Part shown: in pieces, positions 8,904 through 16,400 of the stretch
Layout of the letters: every line of letters begins with the position of its first letter
Position numbering within the stretch: the first letter of the stretch is position 1
Source: Saccharopolyspora ipomoeae
Lineage (GTDB): Bacteria; Actinomycetota; Actinomycetes; Mycobacteriales; Pseudonocardiaceae
Assembly: GCF_029952525.1 (NCBI RefSeq)
Contig: NZ_JASAOF010000024.1
Coordinates: forward strand, 1-64,000
DNA: 64,000 nt
Direction of reading: 5' to 3'
Notes under the pieces: generated by a model
The model's database searches: none
What the model saw: the letters and a program-made list of their open reading frames with translations, nothing else
Told to the model about the DNA's origin: nothing
Position numbers and translations under genes: made by a program

Positions 8904-9380
8904 TCAGCCCGCGATGTCGGCGAACCCGGCTTGCAGGAGGTCGGCGAGGTCCTGCGGGGCCAGTTCGATCTCGAGTCCCCTGCGGCCCGCGCTGCAGTAG
9001 ATCGTGTCGAAGGCCCGGGCCGAGGTGTCGATGACGACGGTGAGGCGCTTCTTCTGGCCGAGCGGGGAGATGCCTCCCGCGACGTAGCCGGTGGCTCGTT
9101 CCGCTGCGGCGATCTCGGCCATCTTGGCCTTCTTGCCGCCCGCCGCGGCGGCGAGCGCCTTGAGGTCGAGCTGGCCGGTGACAGGAACCACACCCACGGT
9201 GAGTGAGCCGTCGACGTCCGCCACCAGCGTTTTGAACACTCGATCGGGTGATTGGCCGAGTGCTTCGGCCGCTTCGAGGCCGAACGACTCGGCGCGCGGG
9301 TCGTGGTCGTAGGCGTGCACGCGGTGCGTCACGCCCTTCTTGCTCAACAGCGCGGTCGCTGGAGTTCCCTTGCCTGCCAC
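8904..9380 (-). CDS. ybaK: YbaK/EbsC-type Cys-tRNA(Pro) deacylase
   Basis: The 158-residue protein is a single YbaK/ProX-type editing domain that hydrolyses Cys mischarged on tRNA-Pro, acting in trans to prolyl-tRNA synthetase. Family features are the [23 protein letters not shown] segment (the key Lys within [10 protein letters not shown]), [14 protein letters not shown] and [19 protein letters not shown]. The GTG at 9380 ([16 protein letters not shown]) fits family length; longer in-frame extensions are not protein-like. It is divergent from sigR, whose promoter at 9400 lies 20 bases upstream of this start. Confidence 0.92.
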   Translation of the reverse strand: MAGKGTPATALLSKKGVTHRVHAYDHDPRAESFGLEAAEALGQSPDRVFKTLVADVDGSLTVGVVPVTGQLDLKALAAAAGGKKAKMAEIAAAERATGYVAGGISPLGQKKRLTVVIDTSARAFDTIYCSAGRRGLEIELAPQDLADLLQAGFADIAG

Positions 9381-9399
9381 GCACGTCACCTTAGAGCCC

Positions 9400-9425
9400 G
9401 GAATAGCGCTCCCGGAGCCCGTGTT
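9400..9425 (+). promoter_or_regulatory. SigR-type autoregulatory promoter
   Basis: GGAAT at 9400-9404 and GTT at 9423-9425 are separated by exactly 18 bases, the consensus recognised by sigma-R in Streptomyces and SigH in mycobacteria. Transcription from here would start near 9433, only a few bases before an in-frame ATG at 9441, which would open the long SigR isoform. Confidence 0.8.
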
Positions 9426-9605
9426 GAACCCAGCGTGACGATGGATTCGACGAACACCTGCGTGCTGGACCGCCCACCGCGCACGCCGCTGTTGCCTACC
9501 GGTAATAGCAGGACAGCGCGGGTATCCTCGAACACGGACCATGCGAAGGAGTGCATGGGTTCGTCGTCTGCCGCCACCAAGCCCGGGCGGCGGGAAAGGA
9601 GCCTG

Positions 9606-10292
9606 GTGCCTGGCACCCCAGAGGACTCTGTGAACACCGCGGACTCCACCACCACCGCGAACCGCGACGTCGCCCCGGAGAAGGTGCAGGACGTCGTGGA
9701 GGAGACGGACGAGCAGCGCGCGGCCCGCTTCGAGCGGGACGCCATGCCGCTGCTGGACCAGCTCTACGGCGCCGCGCTGCGGATGACCCGCAACGCGCAG
9801 GACGCCGAGGACCTCGTCCAGGAGACCTACCTGAAGGCCTTCTCGGCGTTCAAGTCCTTCACCCAGGGCACGAACCTGAAGGCCTGGCTGTACCGGATCC
9901 TCACCAACACCTACATCAACGGCTACCGCAAGCGGCAGCGCCAGCCGCAGCAGCAGCCCACCGATGAGATCGCCGACTGGCAGCTCGCCCAGGCCGAGAA
10001 CCACACCTCGACCGGGCTGCGCTCCGCCGAGGTCGAGGCGCTGGACCGGCTGCCCGACACCGACGTCAAGGCCGCGCTGCAGCTGCTGGCCGAGGAGTTC
10101 CGCATGGTCGTGTACCTCGCGGACGTCGAAGGTTTCGCCTACAAGGAGATCGCCGAGATCATGGGCACTCCCATCGGCACGGTGATGTCGAGGCTGCACC
10201 GTGGTCGCAGGCAGCTGCGTGAGATGCTCACCGACGTCGCCCGTGATCGAGGCTTCTTGCGGGAGACCCAGCAGGAGGTGAGCACTTCATGA
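9606..10292 (+). CDS. sigR: ECF sigma factor SigR (thiol-oxidative stress)
   Basis: The 228-residue form is a group 4 sigma factor with region 2 ([23 protein letters not shown]) and region 4 ([28 protein letters not shown]), closest to SigR/SigH, which turn on thioredoxin, mycothiol and Clp genes when thiols are oxidised. The start is uncertain: GTG 9606 has the best Shine-Dalgarno (AAAGGAG); GTG 9630 and ATG 9555 are also in frame. An upstream ATG at 9441 would add exactly 55 codons, like the unstable SigR-prime isoform of Streptomyces. The stop overlaps rsrA as ATGA, so sigma and anti-sigma are coupled. Confidence 0.93.
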   Translation: MPGTPEDSVNTADSTTTANRDVAPEKVQDVVEETDEQRAARFERDAMPLLDQLYGAALRMTRNAQDAEDLVQETYLKAFSAFKSFTQGTNLKAWLYRILTNTYINGYRKRQRQPQQQPTDEIADWQLAQAENHTSTGLRSAEVEALDRLPDTDVKAALQLLAEEFRMVVYLADVEGFAYKEIAEIMGTPIGTVMSRLHRGRRQLREMLTDVARDRGFLRETQQEVSTS

Positions 10293-10609
10293 ATTGCGGT
10301 GAGCCCGACGAGGCCTCCTGCCAGGACGCGCTCGCCGAGGTGTGGCTGTTCCTGGACAACGAGTGCGACCAGGCGCGGCGCGAGGCAGTGCAGCGCCACC
10401 TCGACGGTTGCGGGACGTGCCTGGAGCACTTCGGCATCGAGGAGCACCTCAAGGCGCTGCTGCAGCGCAAGTGCAGCGGCGAGCACGCGCCGACCGAGCT
10501 CAAGGATCGGCTGCGCTCCTCCATCCGCGAAGCGGTCCTGAGCAAGGCCGAGATCACCGTCGAACACGGTCCGGAAGGAACCTCGGTCGAGGTCCGGACC
10601 AAGAAATGA
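10289..10609 (+). CDS. rsrA: Zinc-binding redox anti-sigma factor RsrA
   Basis: The 106-residue protein is a ZAS-family anti-sigma factor that binds SigR when reduced and releases it on disulfide formation. All residues known from Streptomyces RsrA fall at matching numbers: Cys11, His37, Cys41 and Cys44 (HLDGCGTC) for zinc, and Cys62. Extra cysteines are at 3 and 26. The ATG overlaps the sigR stop. A dispersed repeat (copy B) follows before the convergent response regulator. Confidence 0.96.
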   Translation: MNCGEPDEASCQDALAEVWLFLDNECDQARREAVQRHLDGCGTCLEHFGIEEHLKALLQRKCSGEHAPTELKDRLRSSIREAVLSKAEITVEHGPEGTSVEVRTKK

Positions 10610-10646
10610 CCACGATCCGCCGTCAGCTTGCTCGGCGGCGGGTGGG

Positions 10647-10780
10647 GGAACATGAGCGGCGCTGTGGACTCCGCGCGCCACTCCTGATGCATGCCGGTGC
10701 ACGGCGTCGCGGCGTGCTCGCCGCAGCACCGCTCAGAACCCCGGCGGTGCGAGCTGCCGGGGTGGTGGAGGAGAAAGCGG
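10647..10780 (-). repeat. Dispersed 135-bp repeat, copy B (inverted)
   Basis: The reverse complement of this segment aligns with 7070-7204 at about 78% by hand count. It lies between convergent rsrA and the DevR-like gene. The GC box AGCGGCTTCGCCGG on its right edge (10776-10789) parallels the one next to copy A. No transposase or terminal repeat pair marks it as a standard insertion sequence. Confidence 0.8.
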
Positions 10781-10828
10781 CTTCGCCGGTTGGTTCGCGC
10801 GATCCCGGGGTTGGCTCGTGCGGCCCGG

Positions 10829-11464
10829 TCACTTCTCGCGGCGGGCGACCCAGGCGGCGGCCTGGGTCCGCCGCTCCATCCCGAGCTTGGCCAGGACCGA
10901 GGTCACGTAGTTCTTGACGGTCTTCTCGGCGAGGAACAGGCGCTCGGCGATCTGCCGGTTCGTCAGGCCCTCGCCGATCAGCTCCAGGACCCTGCGCTCC
11001 CGTTCGGTGAGCGCCGCCAGCTCGTCCGGTTCCGGGCTGCTGGACTGGCGCAGGTGGGCCAGCACCCGCCCGGTGGTGACCGGGTCCAGCAGCGACCGAC
11101 CGGCCGCGACCTCACGGACCGCGTTGACCAGGTCCTGCCCCCGCACCTGCTTGAGCAGGTAGCCGGAGGCGCCGGCGTTGATCGCGCCGACCAGGGCCTG
11201 CTCGTCGTCGAAGGCCGTCAGGACCAGGCAGTACGGCGCGTCGGGCAGCGCTCGCAGCTTGCGGCACAGCTCCAGGCCGTCGCCGTCGGGAAGTCGCATG
11301 TCGATGACCGCGACGTCCGGGGCGACGGCCTGCGCGCGCGCCAAGGCCTCGCCCACGCCGCCCGCCTCGGCGACGATCTCGACGTCGGATTCGGTGTCCA
11401 GCAGGTCGCGCAGACCGCGCCGCACCACTTCGTGATCATCGACCAACAGCACTCTGACTGCCAC
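10829..11464 (-). CDS. NarL/DevR-type response regulator
   Basis: The 211-residue protein has a receiver domain (acidic pair Asp9-Asp10, phosphoacceptor Asp55 in VIDMRLPDG, Thr83, Lys105) and a C-terminal LuxR-type helix-turn-helix (LTERERRVLELIGEGLTNRQ to LAEKTVKNYV). The sequence closely follows mycobacterial DevR/DosR, including LAEKTVKNYV and LGMERRTQAA, so a dormancy or redox role is plausible but inferred. No histidine kinase is adjacent, so it is an orphan here. GTG 11464 is preferred; GTG 11473 is also possible and could be leaderless. Confidence 0.9.
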   Translation of the reverse strand: MAVRVLLVDDHEVVRRGLRDLLDTESDVEIVAEAGGVGEALARAQAVAPDVAVIDMRLPDGDGLELCRKLRALPDAPYCLVLTAFDDEQALVGAINAGASGYLLKQVRGQDLVNAVREVAAGRSLLDPVTTGRVLAHLRQSSSPEPDELAALTERERRVLELIGEGLTNRQIAERLFLAEKTVKNYVTSVLAKLGMERRTQAAAWVARREK

Positions 11465-11487
11465 GACGACCACGCTAATGGGCGGTC

Positions 11488-11512
11488 CGGACACCGCGCG
11501 CAGCGGTGTCCG
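11488..11512. terminator. Terminator hairpin downstream of DoxX gene
   Basis: A perfect 10-bp stem CGGACACCGC/GCGGTGTCCG with a 5-base loop lies 11 bases past the stop of the minus-strand DoxX gene and upstream of the regulator start. Confidence 0.7.
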
Positions 11513-11523
11513 CCCGAGGTGAC

Positions 11524-12006
11524 CTACTTCTTGTTCTTCTTGGCGGTCTTCTTCGCCTTCTTGGCGCTCTTGCGGGCCCGGTAGCCGACGCTGGGCTTGC
11601 CGCCGGTGTCGACCGAGGCGAGCAGGACGCCGCCGAGCAGGCCGAGGTTCTTCAGGAAGTGGATCTGCTGCTCGCCGCGCTGCTGCGGGTCCTCGTGCTC
11701 CCAGAACCGGTGCGCGGCCAGGGTCGTCGGCACGATGCTGCCCGCCAGCAGCAGCGACGCCAGCCGCGGGAACTTGCCCAGCGCCAGCATCGCGCCCGCG
11801 CCGATCTTCACGGCGGCGTCGACGCGCACCAGCGTCTCGGGGTCCGTGGGCACCTGATCGGGCAGCGAGCCCTGGACCGGTCCGGTGACCTTGTCGAGCA
11901 CCGGCGCGGCGGCCTTGGCGTGGTTCGACGAGTCGCGGAGGGCACCGATGCCGCCCCAGATGAAGATCGAAGCGAGCATCGGACGCGCCAAACGGCGAAT
12001 CAGCAT
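11524..12006 (-). CDS. DoxX-family membrane protein with Lys-rich tail
   Basis: The 160-residue protein has hydrophobic segments near 8-25, 68-85, 87-103 and 120-135 and the DoxX pattern (RPMLASIFIWGGIGAL, then the RVDAAVKIGAGAMLALGKFPRLASL block). DoxX proteins are small inner-membrane proteins tied in mycobacteria to thiol and oxidative-stress complexes. The last 17 residues are almost all Lys, Ala and Asn (SAKKAKKTAKKNKK), a cationic cytoplasmic tail. The ATG at 12006 has AGGAGG nine bases upstream. Confidence 0.82.
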   Translation of the reverse strand: MLIRRLARPMLASIFIWGGIGALRDSSNHAKAAAPVLDKVTGPVQGSLPDQVPTDPETLVRVDAAVKIGAGAMLALGKFPRLASLLLAGSIVPTTLAAHRFWEHEDPQQRGEQQIHFLKNLGLLGGVLLASVDTGGKPSVGYRARKSAKKAKKTAKKNKK

Positions 12007-12081
12007 CGGGAGAACCTCCTGACGTGGGTAGTCCGTGCCCGACGGTACTGACTCGCTCCTGCGCCCGCCTGGCAACGGATC

Positions 12082-12696
12082 TCAGTGCAGATCGACCTGG
12101 GCGAAGACCTCGTCCCAGGCCGCGGCGACCTGCCGGGCGCACAGCTCGGGGGCGGCGCCGCCGATGCCGGTGCCCAGTCCGGGCATGGCGATGGAGTGCA
12201 CGACGCGGTGGACCGGGGCGCCGTTGTCGAGGACCGCGCTGGCCCACAGCCGCAGCACGGCGCGCGCGGCGAGGTAGGGGTGCACGGTGTCGGCGGGCAG
12301 CGACTCGCCGGGTTCGCGCATGGTGGGCGCGCTGATCAGCCAGATCGGGCTGGGCGCGCCGGTGGGGACCAGCAGCGCTTCGCCGACCGGCAGCTCGCCG
12401 CCGTGGTAGGCGAGCACGGCGCTGCGCACCTGCTCCTCGACGTCAGGGAAGGCGCGGGCGTACACCGCGTCGATGCCGCCGCGCATCCAGCCGTAGGAGT
12501 TGGCCGGGCTGACGACGGCGTCCACGTGCACGTCGAGCACCGAGCCCTGATGAACGGACATGCCTGGCCGGCTCTCCGCGATCTCCTGCCAGGCCGCGGC
12601 CAGCGGCTCGTCCAACGCGCAGAGGACGAGCTGCAGCTCCGGCTCCGCTCCTTCTGCCGATGAGCGCCCCGAATCTGCGGTCACGCCACACAGCAT
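12082..12696 (-). CDS. Macro-domain protein
   Basis: The 204-residue protein carries one macro domain that can bind or hydrolyse ADP-ribose. Visible motifs are VDAVVSPANSYGWMRGGID near 59-77, equivalent to the NAAN-GGG(V/I)D ligand loop, and SIAMPGLGTGIGG near 167, the second phosphate loop. The N-terminal 40 residues are a poorly conserved extension. The ATG at 12696 lacks a clear ribosome site; a GTG five codons inside is an alternative. It is divergent from pheA. Substrate is not predictable. Confidence 0.82.
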   Translation of the reverse strand: MLCGVTADSGRSSAEGAEPELQLVLCALDEPLAAAWQEIAESRPGMSVHQGSVLDVHVDAVVSPANSYGWMRGGIDAVYARAFPDVEEQVRSAVLAYHGGELPVGEALLVPTGAPSPIWLISAPTMREPGESLPADTVHPYLAARAVLRLWASAVLDNGAPVHRVVHSIAMPGLGTGIGGAAPELCARQVAAAWDEVFAQVDLH

Positions 12697-12873
12697 CGCA
12701 GGAATGCACCGCGTAGTGGCATTGGGTAGGTCACATCTGCGGCGACGTGGCGTTTAGCCGGATCGGTGGCCGCGCGAGCGGTCACGGAGCGTGGAAACCG
12801 CCGAGTGGTCGGTGAAAACCGTTCACGTGAGGCCCGGTCGTCGGGTTCGGGGCGGGCCGCTTCACCGGGCCCG

Positions 12874-12885
12874 TAACCTGGGCGC
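12874..12885 (+). promoter_or_regulatory. Probable -10 element of leaderless pheA
   Basis: TAACCT at 12874-12879 ends six bases before the GTG of pheA, and no Shine-Dalgarno lies between. This spacing places the transcript start at or next to the start codon. Confidence 0.5.
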
Positions 12886-13809
12886 GTGCCCGACATCGCC
12901 TATCTCGGCCCGCCCGGAACTTTCACGGAGCAGGCGACGCGCTTGCTGACCGAGGACTTCGACGCCGAACTCGTGCCCTGCGACACCGTTCCGGTGGCCC
13001 TGGCCGCGGTGCGATCGGGGGAGGTGCTGGCCGCCGGCGTCCCGGTGGAGAACTCCGTGGAGGGCTCGGTGCCGGCGACCCTGGACGCGCTGACGATCGA
13101 CGAACCGCTGGTCGCGGTCCGGGAGGCCGTGATCCCGGTCCAGTTCGACGTGCTCGCCCGCCCGGGCATGACGTTGGAGCGGGTCGAGACGGTGGCCAGC
13201 CACCCGCACGCGCTGGCGCAGGTGCGCGGCTGGATGGGCGAGAACCTGCCGAAGGCGGACGTGCGGGCGGTCAGCTCGACGGCCGCGGCGGCCGCCGCCG
13301 TGGCCGACGGCGACTTCGACGCGGCGATCTCGGCGCCGGTGGCCGGTGAGCACTACCCGACGCTGGAGCGGTTGGCGACCGGCATCGCCGACGTCCGCGA
13401 CGCGGTCACCCGGTTCCTGCTGGTCCGCAAGCCGGGCACGCTGCCCGAGCCGACCGGCGCGGACCGGACGTCGATCTGCGCGGTGATCAGCCACGAGGTC
13501 GGCACGCTGACGGACATGCTGTCGGAGCTGTCGCTGCGCGGGATCAACCTGAGCCGGATCGAGTCGCGGCCGGTCAAGGACAGCTTCGGGCACTACCGGT
13601 TCTTCCTGGACTTCGACGGGCACGTCGCGGACGCGCGGATCGGCGAGGCGCTGGGGGCGCTGCAGCGGCGCTGCGACTCGGTGCGGTTCCTGGGTTCGTA
13701 CCCGAAGGCGGACCGGGCGGCCGCGCCGGTGCGGCCGGAGTCGTCGGAGCAGGCGTTCCGGGAGTCCGCGGAGTGGTTGGCCGCGGTGCGCGAGGGGAGG
13801 TTGGCGTGA
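12886..13809 (+). CDS. pheA: Prephenate dehydratase
   Basis: The 307-residue monofunctional enzyme converts prephenate to phenylpyruvate in phenylalanine synthesis. The catalytic PDT domain covers 1-185 (YLGPPGTFTEQA near 6, PVENSVEGSV near 53 and the essential TRF at 175-177). A C-terminal ACT domain (about 196-272, GTLTDMLSELSLRGINLSRI then ESRP at 226-229) is the usual site of phenylalanine feedback inhibition. The start is GTG, probably leaderless. The phosphatase that follows overlaps the stop as GTGA, a pairing also known in Mycobacterium. Confidence 0.96.
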   Translation: MPDIAYLGPPGTFTEQATRLLTEDFDAELVPCDTVPVALAAVRSGEVLAAGVPVENSVEGSVPATLDALTIDEPLVAVREAVIPVQFDVLARPGMTLERVETVASHPHALAQVRGWMGENLPKADVRAVSSTAAAAAAVADGDFDAAISAPVAGEHYPTLERLATGIADVRDAVTRFLLVRKPGTLPEPTGADRTSICAVISHEVGTLTDMLSELSLRGINLSRIESRPVKDSFGHYRFFLDFDGHVADARIGEALGALQRRCDSVRFLGSYPKADRAAAPVRPESSEQAFRESAEWLAAVREGRLA

Positions 13810-14456
13810 GCGGGTTCGAGCTGTCGGCCCCGGCGGGCGTGCGGTTGGTGCTGGCCCGGCACGGGCAGACCCCGGCGAACGTGGCGAAGCTGCTCGACAC
13901 GCTGCCGCCGGGCCCGGGTCTGACCGAGCTGGGGCGGCAGCAGGCCGAGGAGCTGGCGGAGCGGCTGGCCGAGCGCGACGACAAGATCGTCGGGGTGCAC
14001 GCCAGCCACGCGCTGCGCGCGCAGCAGACCGCCGAGCCCGTCGCGCGGCGCCTCGGACTGCCGTTGCAGCTGGTCGAGGGCACGCACGAGGTGTTCGTCG
14101 GTGAGCTGGAGGGCTTGGGCGGCCCGGAGGTGCTCGCGGTCTTCGACGAGGTCTACGCCGCGTGGCACAGCCACGACCTCGACGTGCCGATGCCGGGTGG
14201 CGGCGAGACCGGGCGGGACGCGATCACCCGGTTCCTGGCCGGTGCCCGCAGCGCCCTGGAGGGCGTGTCGGAGGGCGCGGTGGTGATGGTCAGCCACGGC
14301 GCGATGCTGCGCCTGGTCGCCGGTGTGCTGGTGGAGGAGATCACCGGCGCGGAGGCCGATTCGCTGCACCTGCCGAACACGGGCCTGATCATCATCGAGT
14401 CCGACCCGGCCACCCGCACCGGCTGGCGCTGCCTCGGCTGGGACGGCCTGCTCTAG
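13806..14456 (+). CDS. Histidine phosphatase / phosphoglycerate-mutase-like protein
   Basis: The 216-residue protein is in the histidine phosphatase superfamily. The phosphoacceptor motif is LARHGQTPAN with His19, a conserved Glu lies in THEVFVGELEG near 94, and the second His is in MVSHGAMLRLV near 164. It lacks the length of a true glycolytic mutase and is more likely a phosphatase of small metabolites. The GTG start is set by the GTGA overlap with pheA. Its TAG stop overlaps the stop of the convergent dioxygenase gene within CTAG. Confidence 0.85.
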   Translation: MSGFELSAPAGVRLVLARHGQTPANVAKLLDTLPPGPGLTELGRQQAEELAERLAERDDKIVGVHASHALRAQQTAEPVARRLGLPLQLVEGTHEVFVGELEGLGGPEVLAVFDEVYAAWHSHDLDVPMPGGGETGRDAITRFLAGARSALEGVSEGAVVMVSHGAMLRLVAGVLVEEITGAEADSLHLPNTGLIIIESDPATRTGWRCLGWDGLL

Positions 14457-15331
14457 CGCGACGGGGGCGTTCCGCCGCCACCGGCTTCGGTGCTGGTGTC
14501 GATGGCGACGTGCAGGGCGGCCGTGTAGCCGGTCTGCACGTCACCCGTGACGGTGGCCAGCTGCAGCGCGGCGCCGTCGTCGCCGAAGACCATGTCGCCG
14601 TCGAGGCTGACGTTGGCGAGGTTGTCCACCGAGGCCTCGTAGCCGGGTTGGGCGTAGACGGTGTCGCAGATGTTCTTCGGCAGCGCGACCTGCGAGGTGG
14701 CGATCACCTTCGACACGTCGGTGATGTCGGCCTGGCCGGGGTAGACCTCGAAGTGGACGTGCGGCCACCGGCCGTCGTAGCAGGCCGGGAAGATGCTGGT
14801 GAACCGCGCCTTGCCCTGGTCGTCGGCGATCTGGACGCCGCGCAGGAAGTTCTCGTCCTCGATGCCCTCGGAGTACATCGAGTAGCCGCCCTCGCGGGTG
14901 CAGTGCCAGACGTAGACCGCGACTCCGGTGAACGGAACGTCTCCCCTGACCAGGTCGGAGATCGTCAGTTCCAGGGTCAGCGGGACGCCCTCGGCGACTC
15001 CGGTGGCACCGCCGAAGCTGGAGCGGATGTCCTGGCGGACGATGCCGCTCCGCTCCAGCACGTCAGGTCCGTTGGAGCCGTCGCCCGGGTAGGGCCCGGC
15101 GGTCTCCTCGGGGATCTCGCCCTCGCTGGTGGCGTTTCCGGCGCTGGCCTGCGAGCCGCAGGCGGCCAGACCGGCCGCGGCCGCGCCGATGCCGAAGATC
15201 CGCAGCACGCGGCGCCGGTCCATCAGCGTGCCGAGGTCGAACCCGAGACCCTGGTCGACGACCTCGTCGGCGGGCCGGGCGAGCGGCCGTCCCCGGTAGG
15301 TGGGCGTCGAAGGTGTCCGGTCAGGTGACAT
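14453..15331 (-). CDS. Exported intradiol ring-cleavage dioxygenase (lipoprotein-like)
   Basis: The 292-residue protein has a Tat-type signal (RRRVLRIFGIGAAAAG near 39) ending in LAAC, so it is probably exported folded and lipidated. The rest is a catechol-dioxygenase fold; candidate Fe(III) ligands are Tyr in VYVWH and in PACYDGR and the two His of WPHVHFEVY near 205. Members of this exported group differ from cytoplasmic catechol and protocatechuate enzymes, and their substrates are mostly unknown. The ATG at 15331 is 40 residues before the twin-arginine, unusually long, so a later start is possible. Confidence 0.85.
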   Translation of the reverse strand: MSPDRTPSTPTYRGRPLARPADEVVDQGLGFDLGTLMDRRRVLRIFGIGAAAAGLAACGSQASAGNATSEGEIPEETAGPYPGDGSNGPDVLERSGIVRQDIRSSFGGATGVAEGVPLTLELTISDLVRGDVPFTGVAVYVWHCTREGGYSMYSEGIEDENFLRGVQIADDQGKARFTSIFPACYDGRWPHVHFEVYPGQADITDVSKVIATSQVALPKNICDTVYAQPGYEASVDNLANVSLDGDMVFGDDGAALQLATVTGDVQTGYTAALHVAIDTSTEAGGGGTPPSR

Positions 15332-15463
15332 GGCGCGTCCCTCCGTCGGTGGTGTCCGGCAACGCGAACGACGCTAGGCCGACGACCTGGGCGAACCTCG
15401 TGCCGAACCTGGGAGGTGGCTGGGAACCGGCGGGTGTCGGGGGCACGGCCTACGGTTTCGCGC

Positions 15464-16030
15464 ATGAGCGAGCTGAACGCGGTGGTGGGCGAGGCGCTGG
15501 AGTTGTTCGTCGACGCTGTGGAGCGGGTTCCCGAGGGGAGCTGGGACGAGCCGTCGATCCTCGACGAGTGGAGCGTGCGGGAGCTGGTCGGGCACGTGAC
15601 CGGCAGCGCGACGAAGGTCGCCCTGCTGCTGGAGGGCGGGGAGACCTGGCAGACGCCGTCCGAGCCCGCCGACTGGGTGTGCCCGGACCCGGCTTCGCGG
15701 CTCCGCGAGATCGGCGGCCGGATCGAGCGCGCGCTGCCCGGTGCCGACCTGGAGTCGCCGCGACCGTCCCCGGCCGGCGAGGTGCCGTTGCGGCAGGCCG
15801 TCGCGTTCCCGGTCGCCGACCTCGCCATGCACGCCTGGGACCTGCGCCGCAGCTGCGGCGGTTCCGCCGAGTTCTCCGAGGGCCTGCTGCGCTACTGCCA
15901 GGGCCTGATCGACTCGGTGCCGGAGGAGATGATGCGCGGCAAGGGCGGTTTCGCCCCGGCCACGACCCCACCGGCGACCGCCACCCCCACCGACCGCCTC
16001 ATGGCCCACCTGGGCCGGAGCGCCGCTTAG
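15464..16030 (+). CDS. Mycothiol-dependent-isomerase / DinB-like protein (TIGR03086-type)
   Basis: The 188-residue protein starts with a four-helix DinB/MDMPI bundle: SWDEPSILDEWSVRELVGHV near 26, where the His of GHV is the usual metal ligand, and a second conserved block LAMHAWDLRRS near 121 that supplies His. These proteins use mycothiol or a divalent metal, and most have no known substrate. The ATG at 15464 is the first conserved Met. It is divergent from the dioxygenase and convergent with the metallopeptidase-like gene, 18 bases away. Confidence 0.8.
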   Translation: MSELNAVVGEALELFVDAVERVPEGSWDEPSILDEWSVRELVGHVTGSATKVALLLEGGETWQTPSEPADWVCPDPASRLREIGGRIERALPGADLESPRPSPAGEVPLRQAVAFPVADLAMHAWDLRRSCGGSAEFSEGLLRYCQGLIDSVPEEMMRGKGGFAPATTPPATATPTDRLMAHLGRSAA

Positions 16031-16048
16031 GGCCGCGGAAGGAGCTCC

Positions 16049-16399
16049 TCAGCCCCAGCCGAGTTCGTGGAGCTTCTCGTCGTCGATGCCGAAGTGGTGG
16101 GCGATCTCGTGGACGACGGTGATCGCCACTTCCTCGACGACGTCCTCCTCGTCCTCGCACATGGCCAGCAGCGGGTCGCGGAAGATCGTGATCGTGTCCG
16201 GCAGGACGCCGCTGTAGGTGTGGTCGCGCTCGGTCAGGGCGATGCCCTCGTAGAGGCCCAGCAGTTCCGGGTCCTCCGGGTGGGTGTCCTCGACCAGCAC
16301 CACGACGTTGTTCATCGCGTTCGCGAACTCGGTCGGCAACCGGTCCAGGGCGTCGCCGACGAGCTCGTCGAAGCGGGCTCGGGTCATCTCCACCGGCAT
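16049..16399 (-). CDS. Small zincin-like metallopeptidase
   Basis: The 116-residue protein has an HExxH zinc site with extension: HEIAHHFGIDDEKLHELGW near the C terminus. It fits the MTB_peptidase family of minimal metallopeptidases (Rv3836-like). There is no signal peptide. It begins one base after the stop of the upstream septum-type gene, so the two form an operon; Rv3835-Rv3836 is the same pair in M. tuberculosis next to serS, as here. The substrate is unknown. Confidence 0.85.
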   Translation of the reverse strand: MPVEMTRARFDELVGDALDRLPTEFANAMNNVVVLVEDTHPEDPELLGLYEGIALTERDHTYSGVLPDTITIFRDPLLAMCEDEEDVVEEVAITVVHEIAHHFGIDDEKLHELGWG

Positions 16400-16400
16400 G

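Noticed and set aside
8618-9034. Possible small gene on either strand in the hydrolase/deacylase gap
   Set aside because: Plus frame lacks a ribosome site and runs through a terminator; the minus frame ending NPGNFKW has no start codon.
9490-9530. Second vegetative promoter for sigR (TATCCT at 9523)
   Set aside because: A -10-like hexamer is present but no -35 at proper spacing was found, so it is not listed as a feature.
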